Assembly: GCA_029012365.1 (NCBI GenBank)
Contig: JAQXLY010000055.1
Coordinates: 25,364-89,363 of the forward strand
DNA from: Lachnospiraceae bacterium
Lineage (GTDB): Bacteria > Bacillota > Clostridia > Lachnospirales > Lachnospiraceae
DNA: 64,000 nucleotides
Direction of reading: 5' to 3'
The notes below the pieces were generated by a model. That model was not told the origin of the DNA, made no database searches, and saw only the letters and a list, made by a program, of their open reading frames with translations. A program made the translations under genes and the position numbers. This document shows positions 1-10,425 of the stretch, piece after piece. Every line of letters begins with the position of its first letter. Position 1 is the first letter of the stretch.

Positions 1-322
1 GAAAGAACGGCTTTTTTATGAAATCGCGTGCTCCCAGACGAATCGCTTCCATAACATTCTCTCTTTCGCCGGAAGCTGTCAGAATCACTACCTTCAAATC
101 AGCAAGCTCTCTTTTCTCCCTGATTCTCTGCAGCACCTGCATTCCGTTCATCTGCGGCATATCCAAATCAAGAAGTACCAGATCCACTTCCTTATCCCGT
201 AATATGCGAAGTCCATCCGGTCCCGACTCGGCACAAATTACCTCATACCCGTCCTTTAAGATATACTTTGCCATCTTCAGATTCAACGGGTCATCATCAA
301 TTACCAATATCCTTGTTCTCAT
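1..322 (-). CDS. Response regulator receiver protein, C-terminus cut by window edge
   Basis: CheY-like receiver domain that takes phosphate from a histidine kinase or Hpt domain. The reading frame opens MRTRILVIDDDP, giving the acidic pocket, followed by LVLLDLDMPQMNG with the phosphoacceptor Asp, then VVILTASG and a closing KKP with the conserved Lys. The frame runs off the window at base 1, so an output domain cannot be excluded. The start is set by GGAGGAGC upstream of the ATG at 322. It follows the 836-residue hybrid kinase by 55 bases on the same strand and is probably the last visible gene of the signalling operon. It could accept phosphate from the Hpt domains of the two kinases upstream. 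Confidence 0.9.
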   Translation of the reverse strand, partial: MRTRILVIDDDPLNLKMAKYILKDGYEVICAESGPDGLRILRDKEVDLVLLDLDMPQMNGMQVLQRIREKRELADLKVVILTASGERENVMEAIRLGARDFIKKPFF

Positions 323-377
323 TCTTTACTTCGCTCCTCCGAATTAACGTAAAACCTTCTCTCAGAACATACACCTT

Positions 378-2888
378 CTATTCTTTTCCGAGAATCTTCC
401 TTAATTGTTCCGTCAGCAAACTATATTCCGAAAGCACTTCCTGGTGATGCTTTTTTATATAATCTATGTCATTCTCCTTTGCTGCCATCTCCAATGCTTT
501 TGCTTTTTCCGACAAGGTTACCGCTCCAATTGTCATGGATGTACTTTTCAGTGCATGTACTACCGTCCTGTAATTATCCGTATCCATTTCCTCAAAAAAC
601 TTTGTCAAACGTTCTATCTTATCCGCCAAAGCATACTCACCTAACATTTCCTTATAAAATGCTTCGTCATTCATGCAGTACATCAATCCCGTTGCAATAT
701 CAAGCTGTGAAAGCTCCCGAAGTTTATCCATTTCCGTATCTCTCCCCTCTGTATTTGTTTGCGACTCGGCAGCTTCCTGTTCCTTTCTCTGCTCTTTAAG
801 CTGTTCCGACAGATATTTTGCAAGCATTTCCTGCATCGCATCCTCCTGTATCGGCTTAGAAAGATAATCCGTAAAGCCTGCCTTCAGATACTCCTCCCTT
901 ACTCCAAGAGTAGCATTGGCTGTCAGCATAATGACCGGGGTATCTTTGTTTATGAAATCCGTGAGCTCCTTCATATGCCGGAAGGTTTCTATTCCATCCA
1001 TCTCCGGCATCATATGGTCAAGAAAAATCAAATCATATGCATTCTTCTTTGCGAGCTCCAGACATTTCATGCCGCTGTCTGCGGTATCCACCTGAATCCT
1101 TGTCTTTTTCAGAAGCCCCTTTACTACCTTAAGATTCATTTCTACATCATCCACAACAAGAATATGCGCCTGTGGAGCAATCACATAGGTACGATTTTCC
1201 TCTGAGGTATCTATAAACCTCCGGTATCTTTCGGAAAAATCTCCGAGAGGCTCGCCGTTTATTACCTGTTGCGGTATTTTCACCGTGAAGCAGGAGCCCT
1301 TTCCGTAGACACTATCCACAAAAATCTCTCCCCCCATCATATTCACAAGATTCTTAGTAAGATTCAGTCCCAGACCGGTTCCCTCGATATTCCGGTTTCT
1401 TTTTTCTTCAATTCTCGTAAAGCTGTGAAACAGCTTAGCAATATCCTCCTGCTTTATCCCTATTCCTGTATCTCTGACTGCTATAACCAGTCGTATTTTA
1501 TCTTCTGAGTCACTTTCATAACCTACAGATAATTCTACGCTCCCCTCCGGTGTATACTTCACCGCATTAGAGAGCAGATTATTCATTATCTGGCGCACCC
1601 TTACCTCGTCACCGTACAGCCCGGACGGTGTCATGGGGTCAACCGACAAACGAAGCGAAAGCTGTTTACTCTCCGCCCGGATTTTCGTCATGTTATAGCA
1701 ATCGTTTAAGACACTGAACAACTCATATTCCACCGGGATAATCTCCAGCTTTCCCGCCTCTACCTTTGAAATATCCAGAATATCATTTATTAATGACAAT
1801 AAGGACTGTCCCGCACTTTGTATGTTTTTGGAATACTCTAACAGTGTTTCATCCTTACATTCCTCCAACAGCAATGTATTCATTCCAAGAATCCCGTTTA
1901 TAGGTGTGCGGATTTCATGAGACATATTCGCAAGAAAATCCGATTTTGCCTGATTTGCCGCCTCCGCTGCCAGCTTTGCCTCCCGGAGCTCATCGCTTTC
2001 GCGAACCTTTTGTTCGGAAAGAAACAGATAGCAGAAACAGATGATAAACAGAATCAGCAGCAGACCGAATACCCAGAAAATCAAAAGACCGATTCCTTCA
2101 ATATCCGTTGCCACAACCTTTCCCGGAACGACACCGACTAACTCCGTCCCTGTTCTGCCGAGGTCGGCCTTGAAGAAATAATATTCCCTGCCGTTCACTT
2201 TCCGGAAAATGCTGCCGGAGGTTGCTACATTCAGCTTTTTGTCTATTTCCTTTTCGACAGAGGCAAAGACAGCTTCCTCCCAGATAGAGCTATTCCCAAG
2301 CTGCCGGTTAGAAGACTGCAGCAGGATATTATGGTCTTTATCACAAACAAACGAATATCCTTTTCCGTCATAGCATTCCACGGCAAACCCGGAATTCGCC
2401 TCTGCATTATTGTATTTTTTATAAAGTACATATTTCACGTTTTCGGACTCTAATACAGGAACGGTAAATAACATTCCTTCCTCAGGACAATAGCTTACCG
2501 CAGAATTTCCGCGAAACGAATCTCGTATTCCTAAAAACGACTTTGCAGAAACAGCCTCCCCGTAAGCAGCCGTTCCGTCCGGGCGCAAAAGCCCATAGCT
2601 TCCCCCGTCCTGTTTCTCTATTTCCGAATATATTCCGAGAACACGGGAATATTTCCCTTTTTCTAATTCTACCGCAATTTCCGATAATCTGTCAATCTCA
2701 TTGTCGAGTTTGTTTTGGAAATTCTCAGCCATAAGACTTGTTTGCAGGGCGATTTGGTTTTCCATATGTCTTCGGAGAAGAGAGTTAAGCTTCTCCCGCA
2801 TCAGGCCTCCCACAAACACCATGACAAACGCAAATATCATCAGCCCGACCAGCGTCCTTGTACTGAGTTTTTTATTCCTTATCTTCAT
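378..2888 (-). CDS. Hybrid sensor histidine kinase with receiver and Hpt domains
   Basis: Membrane phosphorelay kinase of 836 residues. Order seen: membrane helix about 11-30, extracytoplasmic sensor about 31-262, second helix about 265-291, HisKA with SHEIRTP (His324), HATPase with [17 protein letters not shown] (473-478) and GTGLGL (503-508), a receiver with [13 protein letters not shown] (Asp624), and a C-terminal Hpt with VVHALKS (His778). A TTG at 2897 would add three residues; I prefer the ATG at 2888. It overlaps the end of the adjacent BMP-like gene by 17 bases, so the two are translationally linked. The kinase core is closely similar to the 917-residue kinase in the same operon, which suggests a duplication. 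The ligand is unknown; the BMP-like proteins next door are the obvious sensing partners (inference). Confidence 0.93.
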   Translation of the reverse strand: MKIRNKKLSTRTLVGLMIFAFVMVFVGGLMREKLNSLLRRHMENQIALQTSLMAENFQNKLDNEIDRLSEIAVELEKGKYSRVLGIYSEIEKQDGGSYGLLRPDGTAAYGEAVSAKSFLGIRDSFRGNSAVSYCPEEGMLFTVPVLESENVKYVLYKKYNNAEANSGFAVECYDGKGYSFVCDKDHNILLQSSNRQLGNSSIWEEAVFASVEKEIDKKLNVATSGSIFRKVNGREYYFFKADLGRTGTELVGVVPGKVVATDIEGIGLLIFWVFGLLLILFIICFCYLFLSEQKVRESDELREAKLAAEAANQAKSDFLANMSHEIRTPINGILGMNTLLLEECKDETLLEYSKNIQSAGQSLLSLINDILDISKVEAGKLEIIPVEYELFSVLNDCYNMTKIRAESKQLSLRLSVDPMTPSGLYGDEVRVRQIMNNLLSNAVKYTPEGSVELSVGYESDSEDKIRLVIAVRDTGIGIKQEDIAKLFHSFTRIEEKRNRNIEGTGLGLNLTKNLVNMMGGEIFVDSVYGKGSCFTVKIPQQVINGEPLGDFSERYRRFIDTSEENRTYVIAPQAHILVVDDVEMNLKVVKGLLKKTRIQVDTADSGMKCLELAKKNAYDLIFLDHMMPEMDGIETFRHMKELTDFINKDTPVIMLTANATLGVREEYLKAGFTDYLSKPIQEDAMQEMLAKYLSEQLKEQRKEQEAAESQTNTEGRDTEMDKLRELSQLDIATGLMYCMNDEAFYKEMLGEYALADKIERLTKFFEEMDTDNYRTVVHALKSTSMTIGAVTLSEKAKALEMAAKENDIDYIKKHHQEVLSEYSLLTEQLRKILGKE

Positions 2889-3975
2889 AAACCTCAACTC
2901 CCTCTACAAGCCAGTTCATTTTCTGGAGTAAAATCTCATCCCGAATCACTTCATTATCGTTACATCTTACAGCTCCCGTATTATCATAAATCAAACCGGA
3001 AAATACCTCCCGGTTGTTCATGAGCTGATTTTTCGTCTGCTCAACGGCATCCCTTATTTCCGACGATACCGTATCCGAATAGAACGAAAGACTTACCGCA
3101 TCCTTCTCAATCCCAATCCAGTAATAATCCGTTCCGACCTCTTTATTTAATATGTAATCCCTGATAATCTCCCGATAAACCATATTCCAGTTGGAAACCA
3201 CGGAAGTAAGCATATGAGGAGAACGGCTCACCTGACCAATATTATACCCGATTACATCAACCCCAAGCTTTACGGCCGCATCCACCACAAAAGGTCTGTT
3301 CTGGTGGTAGGCCAGCACATCTGCATTACATTCCTTCACCAGCGTCTCTGCCTCATACATTTCCTTCTCTGAGTCGTCCCACGAACCGGTATACATCACA
3401 TGTATTTTTGCATCCTTATTTACGCTTCGTACTCCGAGCGCAAACGCATTCAGTCCACGGTTCACTTCATTATTATCCATTGCCGCCACATACCCGATGT
3501 ACCCGGTTTCGGTTTTCATTCCCGCAACAACCCCGGATAAATATCTTGCCTGATATACCCTTGCGAAATACGGCGTATAGTTCACCGCATCAATGTCGGA
3601 GGAACAGCAGTAAAAGGCAATCTCAGGGTAATTTCTTATCGTATCCCCGATTTCATCCGGATAATTATAGCTCTCCAGAAAAATAGCATTGACGCCACAC
3701 TCTGCCAGCTCCTGTACCGCCAGTTCACACTTTCCCGAATACTCCGGCACATTCTCACAAACCACAAGCTCCGCTCCCAATGCTTCACATGACTGTCTGA
3801 TGCCCTCATAATGAGCTCCGTTCCAGCCGGGCTCGCTTAACGCGCCGGGCAATATTACCCCGATTTTCACTTTGTCTTCCGTTTTTTCTCTGCCAAACCA
3901 TGCAATACTTATCACAATCGCCAAAAAAACAAGCACTGCGCCCCCAAGCCACCATAGATTCTTTTTAATCTTCAT
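2872..3975 (-). CDS. BMP-family extracellular binding protein, membrane anchored
   Basis: Substrate-binding protein of the basic membrane protein (BMP/PnrA-like) family, which usually binds nucleosides for an ABC importer. The 367-residue protein has an N-terminal helix (about 9-27) with no lipobox Cys, so it looks tethered by an uncleaved anchor. The BMP body starts at VKIGVILPG and carries [32 protein letters not shown] and ITLGV-like features of the family. The start ATG at 3975 overlaps the stop of the paralogue upstream. No permease or ATPase gene is near. With hybrid kinases on both sides, I infer that it presents a ligand to a kinase sensor domain rather than feeding a transporter. Confidence 0.85.
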   Translation of the reverse strand: MKIKKNLWWLGGAVLVFLAIVISIAWFGREKTEDKVKIGVILPGALSEPGWNGAHYEGIRQSCEALGAELVVCENVPEYSGKCELAVQELAECGVNAIFLESYNYPDEIGDTIRNYPEIAFYCCSSDIDAVNYTPYFARVYQARYLSGVVAGMKTETGYIGYVAAMDNNEVNRGLNAFALGVRSVNKDAKIHVMYTGSWDDSEKEMYEAETLVKECNADVLAYHQNRPFVVDAAVKLGVDVIGYNIGQVSRSPHMLTSVVSNWNMVYREIIRDYILNKEVGTDYYWIGIEKDAVSLSFYSDTVSSEIRDAVEQTKNQLMNNREVFSGLIYDNTGAVRCNDNEVIRDEILLQKMNWLVEGVEVYEDKE

Positions 3976-5062
3976 CTATCTGTACCCCCGTTACATACCA
4001 GTCAAATGAATTTAGCATTGCCTCATCCGTCATACATTCTCCGTGATCCACCCTAAGCCGTCCCTTCTGATCGTATACCGGTCCGTAAAACACGTCAAAC
4101 ACGCCATCCTTTATTTGCTGCAGCTGCTCCTCAACCAGTTCATAGGTTCCGTCCTTTACATGCTCCGTAAACGGCGAAAGACCGACCATTCCCTGTTCAA
4201 CACCTTCCCAGTAATGTTTACCGACAAACTTGTCCTGCAATACCTCACGTATGCGCGGCAGATAAAAATTCTCCCACTTCCATACCGCAGCCGTCAGAAA
4301 ATGCTCCGGATACCGTTCGCTGTTATCATAATTGTATCCGATAATCCAGATTCCCCTTTCGTCCGCCACGTCATATGCAGCCAAAGAGTCGGAATGCACC
4401 GTCATTACATCAATATCATACCGGTCAAACAGCTTTTCCGCCGCTGCCTTGGTCAGTTCATCATCCATCCATGAATAACAGAAACGAACATATACCTTTG
4501 CTTTCGGATTGACCTTTTTAACTCCAAGAGTAAAGGCATTGATACCCCTGTTCACCTCCGGGATATCATACGCGGCAATATAACCGATTTCATTTGTCTG
4601 TGTCTGCAATCCCGCCACCATTCCGCATAAATAGCGTATTTGATACATTCTTCCGAAATAGGAGGCAAAATTGTCTCCCTCACCCACACCGGTAGCATGA
4701 AAGAAATAAACGTCCGTATAATCCTCTGCCAGCAGCTTTGCATACGAACCGTATTCATAGGAGTTACAAATGATTATTTTACAGCCATCCGCAATCAGTT
4801 CCTCCATCACCGGAATGCACCCTTCATCCATCGGTACATTTTCCCGGTAATCTACAAGAAGGTTCAGCTCCTCTTTACAAATTTCCATTGCCTCGTAGTG
4901 TGACTGTCCCCAGCTCGCGTCATCCTTTACATGGTTAAAAATAAAACCTACCCTTGTCTGTTTTTTGGTAATGTCTGTATCCTCCTGGTGTATGTTTATT
5001 ACAACTATTCCTATAATAATCAGACTCATTATAATACCTGTTATAACCGCCAGCCGCTTCAT
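3965..5062 (-). CDS. BMP-family extracellular binding protein, membrane anchored (paralogue)
   Basis: A 365-residue paralogue of the next gene, with the same plan: N-terminal helix at about 5-23, no lipobox, then the BMP domain from TRVGFIFNHVKDD. It shares GYIAAYDIPEVNRGINAF and the following VKKVNPKAKVYVR block with its neighbour, so the pair arose by tandem duplication. SD AGGAGG lies just upstream of the ATG at 5062. The gene sits 52 bases after the 7TM hybrid kinase and overlaps the next gene by 11 bases. The operon order is kinase, BMP, BMP, kinase. Ligand unknown; the family is known for purine nucleosides. Confidence 0.85.
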   Translation of the reverse strand: MKRLAVITGIIMSLIIIGIVVINIHQEDTDITKKQTRVGFIFNHVKDDASWGQSHYEAMEICKEELNLLVDYRENVPMDEGCIPVMEELIADGCKIIICNSYEYGSYAKLLAEDYTDVYFFHATGVGEGDNFASYFGRMYQIRYLCGMVAGLQTQTNEIGYIAAYDIPEVNRGINAFTLGVKKVNPKAKVYVRFCYSWMDDELTKAAAEKLFDRYDIDVMTVHSDSLAAYDVADERGIWIIGYNYDNSERYPEHFLTAAVWKWENFYLPRIREVLQDKFVGKHYWEGVEQGMVGLSPFTEHVKDGTYELVEEQLQQIKDGVFDVFYGPVYDQKGRLRVDHGECMTDEAMLNSFDWYVTGVQIDED

Positions 5063-5113
5063 TGTGATTCCTCCTGTTTACTCGCCTTCTTCTACCCTGT
5101 AACCCTTACGCTG

Positions 5114-7867
5114 CTATCCTCCCATTCCTTTTTTTAGTTCCGCAAGCAATTCGCCATATTCTGCGATTACCCCGGCATGATGCTCACGGATATACGGATA
5201 GTCAGCATCCTTTGCCGCAAACTCCAGAGCCTTTGCATGCTCGGATAGTTTTTCCGCTCCGATGTTCAGCGAAGTGCTCTTTAGCGCATGAACATGAATC
5301 TGATAGTTTTTCCATGCTTCGTCGGCAAACTCCTTTTCCAATACTTCCCTTTTATCTCCATCTATGTAGGTATCAATCATTTCCAGATAAAAAGCCTCAT
5401 CATTCAGACAATATCCCATGCCTACCTGTGTATTTAAAGTTGGGAACCGCTCTGCGAGAGTCTGTGGTTTCGGAGCCTCCGCAGCCTGCTCTGTGCTCTC
5501 TTTCACCTCCGTAAACTCCTTGGATAAATACTTACGGAGCATTTCCATCAATTCATCCTCCTGAATCGGCTTCGATAAATAATCTGTAAAGCCTTCTTCA
5601 ATATACTTCTCCTTCGCCCCCACAACCGCATTTGCCGTCAATACAATAACCGGTGTGTCAACGTTTCGATGTTCCTTTGATCGTTTCATTGCCTTCAATG
5701 TATCAATTCCATCCATCCCCGGCATCATATGGTCAAGCAGAATCAGGTCATACTTTTCCTCACAAATCATACGCAGACATTCTTCGCCGCTGCATGCAGT
5801 ATCAACCCTTGCATTTGTCTGTTTTAAATAGCCCTGCGCCACTTTTAAATTCATCTCAACATCATCAACTACCAGAATTCTGGCTTCCGGTACAAGCACG
5901 GCATCTTGATTTTGCTCTGCGGAATGAATGTAGCACTGATATTTCTGTGTAAAATCACCTAATTGTTCTGAGCTTACAATCCGCTGCGGGATTGTTGCCG
6001 TAAAAACGGAGCCTTTTCCGTACACACTTGTCACATGGATTTCTCCATCCATAAGTTCAACCAGATTTTTCGTAAGGCTAAGTCCTAAACCTGTTCCTTC
6101 GATGCTCCGGTTTTTCTGTTCATCAACTCTTGTAAAATTCAGGAACAGTTTGTCCATATCAGATTCCCTGATACCGATACCGGTATCCTCTACTTCTATT
6201 TCTAACAGAAGCTGCTTATCATTCGTCTGCTCATACCCCATCCGGAGAATTACCTTTCCTTCTTTTGTATATTTTACAGCATTTGAAAGGAAGTTATTGA
6301 TAATCTGCCTGACATGAACCTCATCTCCGTAAAGAACGGACGGAATCTTAGAATCAACTTCCATTTCAAAGTCCAGACCCTTCGCATCCGTTCTGGCTTT
6401 GGTCATATTATAGCAGTCGTTCAGAACCGAAAACAATTCATACTCTACAGGAATAATTTCCATTTTACCGGATTCGATTTTAGAGATATCCAAAATATCG
6501 TTTACGATAGATAACAGAGTCTGACCGGCACTTTGAATATTTTTGGCATACTCTCTGATTTCTTCCGCACTACAGGTCTCACAATTTTTTAAAAGCATGG
6601 AGTCCATACCTAAGATTCCGTTAATCGGCGTACGGATTTCATGGGACATATTTGCAAGAAACCGGCTTTTTGCCACATTTGCCGCAATGGCATCATTTTT
6701 TGCCTGTTCAACAAATTTCACATGCTCCCGCATCATCTGACTCATATAGACAATCAGCGTGCATATTGCAAAAATACATGCTCCGTACCTGCTTGCCATT
6801 CCTAAATCCCCGACCTTAATAATATAGGTTCTCAGCATATCGACGGATACGCCGAGCAGCATACAGATAACTCCGGTTAATCGTATCCCCATCCCAAGAT
6901 TTTTCTCTCTGCTGATATTTCTTCCTAATGTCACCACATTCACAATAATAAGAAATACAATAATTCCGTGTGAGATAAATGACATATTCATAAAGTCTAC
7001 AAAACCGCTAAGCTGAAGAATCAGCTGGAGCACAACATTTACCGTGGAAGCAAGCATTGCAAACAGCATAGTTTTCCGGGTTTCAGGCATTGACTCATAG
7101 CAATAGGCTTCAAAGAAAAGTGGACCTGTCATCAGAATTATAAAGATTAGGTTCGAGTACAGTGTCTGATTTCCGTAAAAAACCTCCGGCACCTTTGTCT
7201 CTATCAGGTAGTACACACTCATAAGTAACAAATAGACACACAGGTACTGTATACCGCCAATCTTCCTTAAGGATCTTTTCTGTATAACTGCCAATACTAA
7301 AAAAACAACAGCTGCAACCAGTATAATCATAGTCAGAATGATATCAAATGACTTCTGCTTTATAAACTGAAGAATTGCCACATCTCTTTTTGCAACAGAT
7401 ATCTCCGTAATATAAGTGGCATAGTTGGAATAAGGAGAACTCATTTCAATTTGTATCTCCCCTGCTTCACAAGCCTTTGGTATGTCAGCAAATACAATCA
7501 CACTTCCGGGCGTATGTCCGAACAGTCTTTTATCGTTCAGTCCGAAGGTATATATTTCTTCTCCGTCAACTGTAATCTTCAATGACTTATCGGCAGACAA
7601 AAAAGTCAGGGTTTCTCCCCGATATTCCTTCGGAACGGTATTCCGGATAACAATTTTCTCATTCGGACGACTGGTGGAATTGTAAGGCAGCCTCGGAATA
7701 ACAGTCTCTTTGCCATCCTCTCTTACAAGCGTCCAGCCTGTGTTAAATGACTGCACGTTCCCCTTTGTCAGCGTTACGTCATCCACCTTTGCCGTCATAA
7801 TCACAACCGCTATAACAACAAGCTGTACAAAGAATATAAACCATATGACCTTATTGTACTTTTTCAT
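5114..7867 (-). CDS. Hybrid histidine kinase with 7TM-DISM-type sensor, receiver and Hpt
   Basis: A 917-residue membrane kinase. After an N-terminal helix (8-26) comes an extracellular beta-rich domain (about 35-160) that resembles the 7TMR-DISM extracellular fold, then about seven membrane helices between 173 and 376. The kinase part has SHEIRTP (His409), DTGIGI (562-567) and GTGLGL (591-596). A receiver follows with [13 protein letters not shown] (Asp712), then an Hpt with HVHALKS (His860). Its HisKA and HATPase regions nearly match the other kinase of the operon, including a shared [18 protein letters not shown] block. DISM domains often bind carbohydrates or small ligands; the actual signal is unknown. 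The gene follows the HD-GYP gene by 42 bases. Confidence 0.92.
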   Translation of the reverse strand: MKKYNKVIWFIFFVQLVVIAVVIMTAKVDDVTLTKGNVQSFNTGWTLVREDGKETVIPRLPYNSTSRPNEKIVIRNTVPKEYRGETLTFLSADKSLKITVDGEEIYTFGLNDKRLFGHTPGSVIVFADIPKACEAGEIQIEMSSPYSNYATYITEISVAKRDVAILQFIKQKSFDIILTMIILVAAVVFLVLAVIQKRSLRKIGGIQYLCVYLLLMSVYYLIETKVPEVFYGNQTLYSNLIFIILMTGPLFFEAYCYESMPETRKTMLFAMLASTVNVVLQLILQLSGFVDFMNMSFISHGIIVFLIIVNVVTLGRNISREKNLGMGIRLTGVICMLLGVSVDMLRTYIIKVGDLGMASRYGACIFAICTLIVYMSQMMREHVKFVEQAKNDAIAANVAKSRFLANMSHEIRTPINGILGMDSMLLKNCETCSAEEIREYAKNIQSAGQTLLSIVNDILDISKIESGKMEIIPVEYELFSVLNDCYNMTKARTDAKGLDFEMEVDSKIPSVLYGDEVHVRQIINNFLSNAVKYTKEGKVILRMGYEQTNDKQLLLEIEVEDTGIGIRESDMDKLFLNFTRVDEQKNRSIEGTGLGLSLTKNLVELMDGEIHVTSVYGKGSVFTATIPQRIVSSEQLGDFTQKYQCYIHSAEQNQDAVLVPEARILVVDDVEMNLKVAQGYLKQTNARVDTACSGEECLRMICEEKYDLILLDHMMPGMDGIDTLKAMKRSKEHRNVDTPVIVLTANAVVGAKEKYIEEGFTDYLSKPIQEDELMEMLRKYLSKEFTEVKESTEQAAEAPKPQTLAERFPTLNTQVGMGYCLNDEAFYLEMIDTYIDGDKREVLEKEFADEAWKNYQIHVHALKSTSLNIGAEKLSEHAKALEFAAKDADYPYIREHHAGVIAEYGELLAELKKGMGG

Positions 7868-7909
7868 AAAATACCGATGCCCCCGTTTCTTAAATAATAT
7901 ATAAGAAGC

Positions 7910-9829
7910 TTACATACATCCCCAGCTGTTAATAATTCCATATACCGTCTCTCTCACAACAGAAGCATGTAATGGTTTTGTTAAGTAGTCATCAATACCA
8001 AGCTCACTGATTTTCCGAATCGTATCTATACTCTTATCCGCTGTCATAAGTACAACAGGAACACTATACTCTTCCCGAATCATCCGGTAAAGCTCGAATC
8101 CGTCAACATCCGGCATTCTGAGATCCAGCAGAATAAGGTGAATCTCTTGTTTTTCCAATACCCCGAAGGTTTCCTCCTTTGTACTCACACCGGTCACATT
8201 AATATCAGGCTCATCCTTCAGAATATGCTCCACCATTTTGATATTCATCATTTCATCATCAACTACCAAAATGTTCTTTCTGCTTCTCTTTGTCTGACAC
8301 ATGGAGTAATTCTTATCTTCATCAATCATTTGAAGCATAATGTCGGCAATCCTTTCATCGAACTGCTCTCCCCTGCCTTTCTCGATTTCAGAGCGGACAA
8401 CGTTCTGCGGCAGAGCGTCACGATAGCTGCGGTTGCTTGCCATTGCATCATATGCATCCGCAACACAGATAATCCTTGCGATTTCAGGTATGTTATCTCC
8501 TTCCAGACCGTTCGGGTAACCCTTGCCGTCATATCGCTCATGATGATATTTTGCACCATAGGCAATTCGCACATCCTCATGGATATCCTTCAAAATGTGA
8601 TATCCGCTGACAGGATGAACAAGAACCTGATTATACTCCTCATCCGTCAGTTTTCCAAACTTATTAATTATCTCTTCCGATATTTTTATCTTGCCTACAT
8701 CATGTAACAGCCCTGCATAATAAATAATCTTTTGCTCCTCTTCCGATTTTCCCATTCGCTTTGCAATTGCAAGACAATAATCGGCAACTCTTTGTGAATG
8801 ACCGCTTGTATAGCAGTCCTTTGCATCAATCGTATAAACAAGTGCACGGATGATATTCGTGTTCGTGCGTTCCAGCTTTTCCTTACTTTCACGCTCCTTG
8901 CGCTGATATTTCGTAATCTTCTTCGCGGAAAATGCGCAGAATACCACAATAATACAAAATACTAAAACAGATACCAGAATACCTATAAGCATCTGCATTC
9001 TCAGCTCATAGAACAGCTTAGTGTTGCTGACAACCGTTACTACATACCAGTCCTCCATCACCTGATTGGAGAACACAGTGCAGTGCTCCCCATGAATACT
9101 CATCTCAAAATCATCATGCTCATTTGAGAAAATCATGGAAAGCATATACCTTTGTTCTTCGTTTTCAGGATACAATTTTCCCTTCTCTGCCTCGTTGAAG
9201 TGAGCAATAACAAGTCCGGTACTATCCATAATAAAACCGTACCCCATATTGTTCATCGTCATATTTTCCGTGATTGTCTGCACTTCATTTAAAGCGATGT
9301 CCAGTGACACCACGCTTTCCCCGTCAGCAAGCAGCTGGCTGACCGAAAACATAACCGTATTTGTCTGTGCATCAAGATACGGCGGGACAATCGTTGACCT
9401 GCCCCCGGCTTTTTTTGCCTCGGTATACCATATTCTGTCGGTAGGAATATAATCCTCCGGCGGAATCCATCCGATTCCGTCCAGATACTCTCCGTTAATA
9501 TAACCGTAGATTCCCGTGAAATTCTCATCAATCTGCTCGGTCTCATGCTTTGCCTCCGCTGTCAGATACTGTAAAATCTCATCGGAGGAGGCATCCTGCT
9601 CCATCATATAATTAACGGTATCAGCAGTTACCCACAGCACATCCATTCCCTTAATCAGGTAGTTTTCAATCATAGCCGCTTCGCTTTTCATGTTGCTGAC
9701 ACCAAGTTCATTGATTTTAGTAACCGAGCTGTGATAAAATGACGAAAAAATGTATATTACCATAAAGACTAACAGGAAAAAAACCATAATGATTGTGGTC
9801 AGAAACTGCTTTATGATTGTTTTTTTCAT
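7910..9829 (-). CDS. HD-GYP phosphodiesterase with Cache-like sensor and C-terminal receiver
   Basis: A 639-residue membrane protein predicted to hydrolyse cyclic di-GMP. Helices at about 10-30 and 282-304 flank an extracellular Cache-like sensor. The HD-GYP domain follows, with GHSQRVADYC, the metal-binding HDVGKI, and HHERYDGKGYP, all intact. The C-terminus is a receiver domain with ILVVDDEMMN and LLDLRMPDVDG. A receiver placed after HD-GYP is the reverse of the usual RpfG order. SD AAAGGAC precedes the ATG. It is the first gene of the signalling operon, directly behind a strong promoter at 9896-9924. The receiver could take phosphate from the operon's kinases and so couple them to c-di-GMP turnover (inference). 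Confidence 0.92.
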   Translation of the reverse strand: MKKTIIKQFLTTIIMVFFLLVFMVIYIFSSFYHSSVTKINELGVSNMKSEAAMIENYLIKGMDVLWVTADTVNYMMEQDASSDEILQYLTAEAKHETEQIDENFTGIYGYINGEYLDGIGWIPPEDYIPTDRIWYTEAKKAGGRSTIVPPYLDAQTNTVMFSVSQLLADGESVVSLDIALNEVQTITENMTMNNMGYGFIMDSTGLVIAHFNEAEKGKLYPENEEQRYMLSMIFSNEHDDFEMSIHGEHCTVFSNQVMEDWYVVTVVSNTKLFYELRMQMLIGILVSVLVFCIIVVFCAFSAKKITKYQRKERESKEKLERTNTNIIRALVYTIDAKDCYTSGHSQRVADYCLAIAKRMGKSEEEQKIIYYAGLLHDVGKIKISEEIINKFGKLTDEEYNQVLVHPVSGYHILKDIHEDVRIAYGAKYHHERYDGKGYPNGLEGDNIPEIARIICVADAYDAMASNRSYRDALPQNVVRSEIEKGRGEQFDERIADIMLQMIDEDKNYSMCQTKRSRKNILVVDDEMMNIKMVEHILKDEPDINVTGVSTKEETFGVLEKQEIHLILLDLRMPDVDGFELYRMIREEYSVPVVLMTADKSIDTIRKISELGIDDYLTKPLHASVVRETVYGIINSWGCM

Positions 9830-9895
9830 TTTTCATTTGTCCTTTCGCCATGCGTCTGCGGGTTGCCAAATATTTTATCTTTGCTTATTACGATA

Positions 9896-9924
9896 ATTAT
9901 ATTATTTCCATAGCAAAATTGCAA
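9896..9924 (-). promoter_or_regulatory. Sigma-A type promoter of the signalling operon
   Basis: On the minus strand TTGCAA (9919-9924) and a perfect TATAAT (9896-9901) are separated by 17 bases. The 5' leader to the HD-GYP start is about 60 bases. I see no recognisable riboswitch in the leader. Confidence 0.75.
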
Positions 9925-9954
9925 TCTCTTTTTATTAACGCCGCAGTGTTACGG

Positions 9955-10146
9955 TAACAGTTCAGCCTTTTAGTATGTAATCGTTGTGGTGACGGAGTAT
10001 TCTAAAGAGAACCCGCTCTCGCTCATGCAACAACGTAGCAGTACTAAGCTCGAAACCACCTCGCTAAGTACTGACGTTGCCTTATGGTTCTCTTTAGAAT
10101 ACTCCGTCGCCACAACTTATCCCGCATAAGTAAAGCTGAACTGTTA
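9955..10146. repeat. Long imperfect inverted repeat, MITE-like or structured RNA
   Basis: About 190 bases fold into one hairpin. The outer 12 bases are perfectly inverted (TAACAGTTCAGC at 9955-9966 against 10135-10146). An inner 31-base arm (9983-10013) pairs with 10086-10116 with a single mismatch. A further inner arm near 10039-10045 pairs with 10068-10074. The 7-mer GTGTTAC lies on both flanks (9946-9952 and 10148-10154) and may be a target-site duplication. No reading frame of note is inside. It lies between the terminator of the exopolysaccharide operon and the promoter of the signalling operon. Confidence 0.7.
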
Positions 10147-10168
10147 TGTGTTACAGGCAAGACCAGAT

Positions 10169-10190
10169 GCAATTTCCTATTCGATAAAAA
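10169..10190 (-). repeat. Repeated 22-base motif directly after a terminator, copy 1
   Basis: The plus-strand core GCAATTTCCTATTCGA plus YAAAAA recurs at 42862-42883 with one difference in 22. In both places, read on the minus strand, it begins in the T-tract of a rho-independent terminator. Function unknown. Confidence 0.6.
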
Positions 10191-10226
10191 TATAGCGCGG
10201 TATCATGTAACATTTGACACCGCGCC
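10185..10226 (-). terminator. Rho-independent terminator of the exopolysaccharide operon
   Basis: On the minus strand the GCGCGGT stem (10219-10225) pairs with ACCGCGC (10195-10201), followed by TATATTTTTAT. It lies about 50 bases after the 48-residue membrane protein gene. Confidence 0.85.
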
Positions 10227-10278
10227 ATTCTTAAGTTGTTAACAATTAGTTTCTCACAGATACGTCTCTCTGTATCCT

Positions 10279-10425
10279 CTATAAAATTCCTGTTTTTTGC
10301 ATTAATGCAATAAAGACATTCTCCAGTTTTTCCACAATAAATTCCGCATCCGCTCCCATGCGGTACCCCACAAACATCAATATCGCACCTACAAAAAATA
10401 AAATAACGCAAAGTTTTTTCTTCAC
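10279..10425 (-). CDS. Small single-pass membrane protein, 48 residues, GTG start
   Basis: A short frame not found by an ATG-only search. The GTG at 10423-10425 overlaps the TGA of the HAAS-domain gene (GTGA), the classic sign of translational coupling. The product begins MKKKLCVILFFVGAIL, a Lys-rich start and one hydrophobic helix (about 4-20), followed by a short amphipathic tail (EFIVEKLENVFIALMQK). It ends at TAG 10279, just before the operon terminator. I do not recognise a family. Its position suggests it partners with the preceding membrane protein. It could instead be a secreted peptide with a non-cleaved leader. Confidence 0.65.
   Translation of the reverse strand: MKKKLCVILFFVGAILMFVGYRMGADAEFIVEKLENVFIALMQKTGIL

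Noticed and set aside
8138..8707. A 189-codon open frame on the plus strand
   Set aside because: It lies fully antisense to the HD-GYP catalytic region, has no SD and no recognisable domain.
9830..9895. Possible c-di-GMP riboswitch in front of the HD-GYP gene
   Set aside because: The leader is only about 60 bases and lacks the GEMM core sequences.
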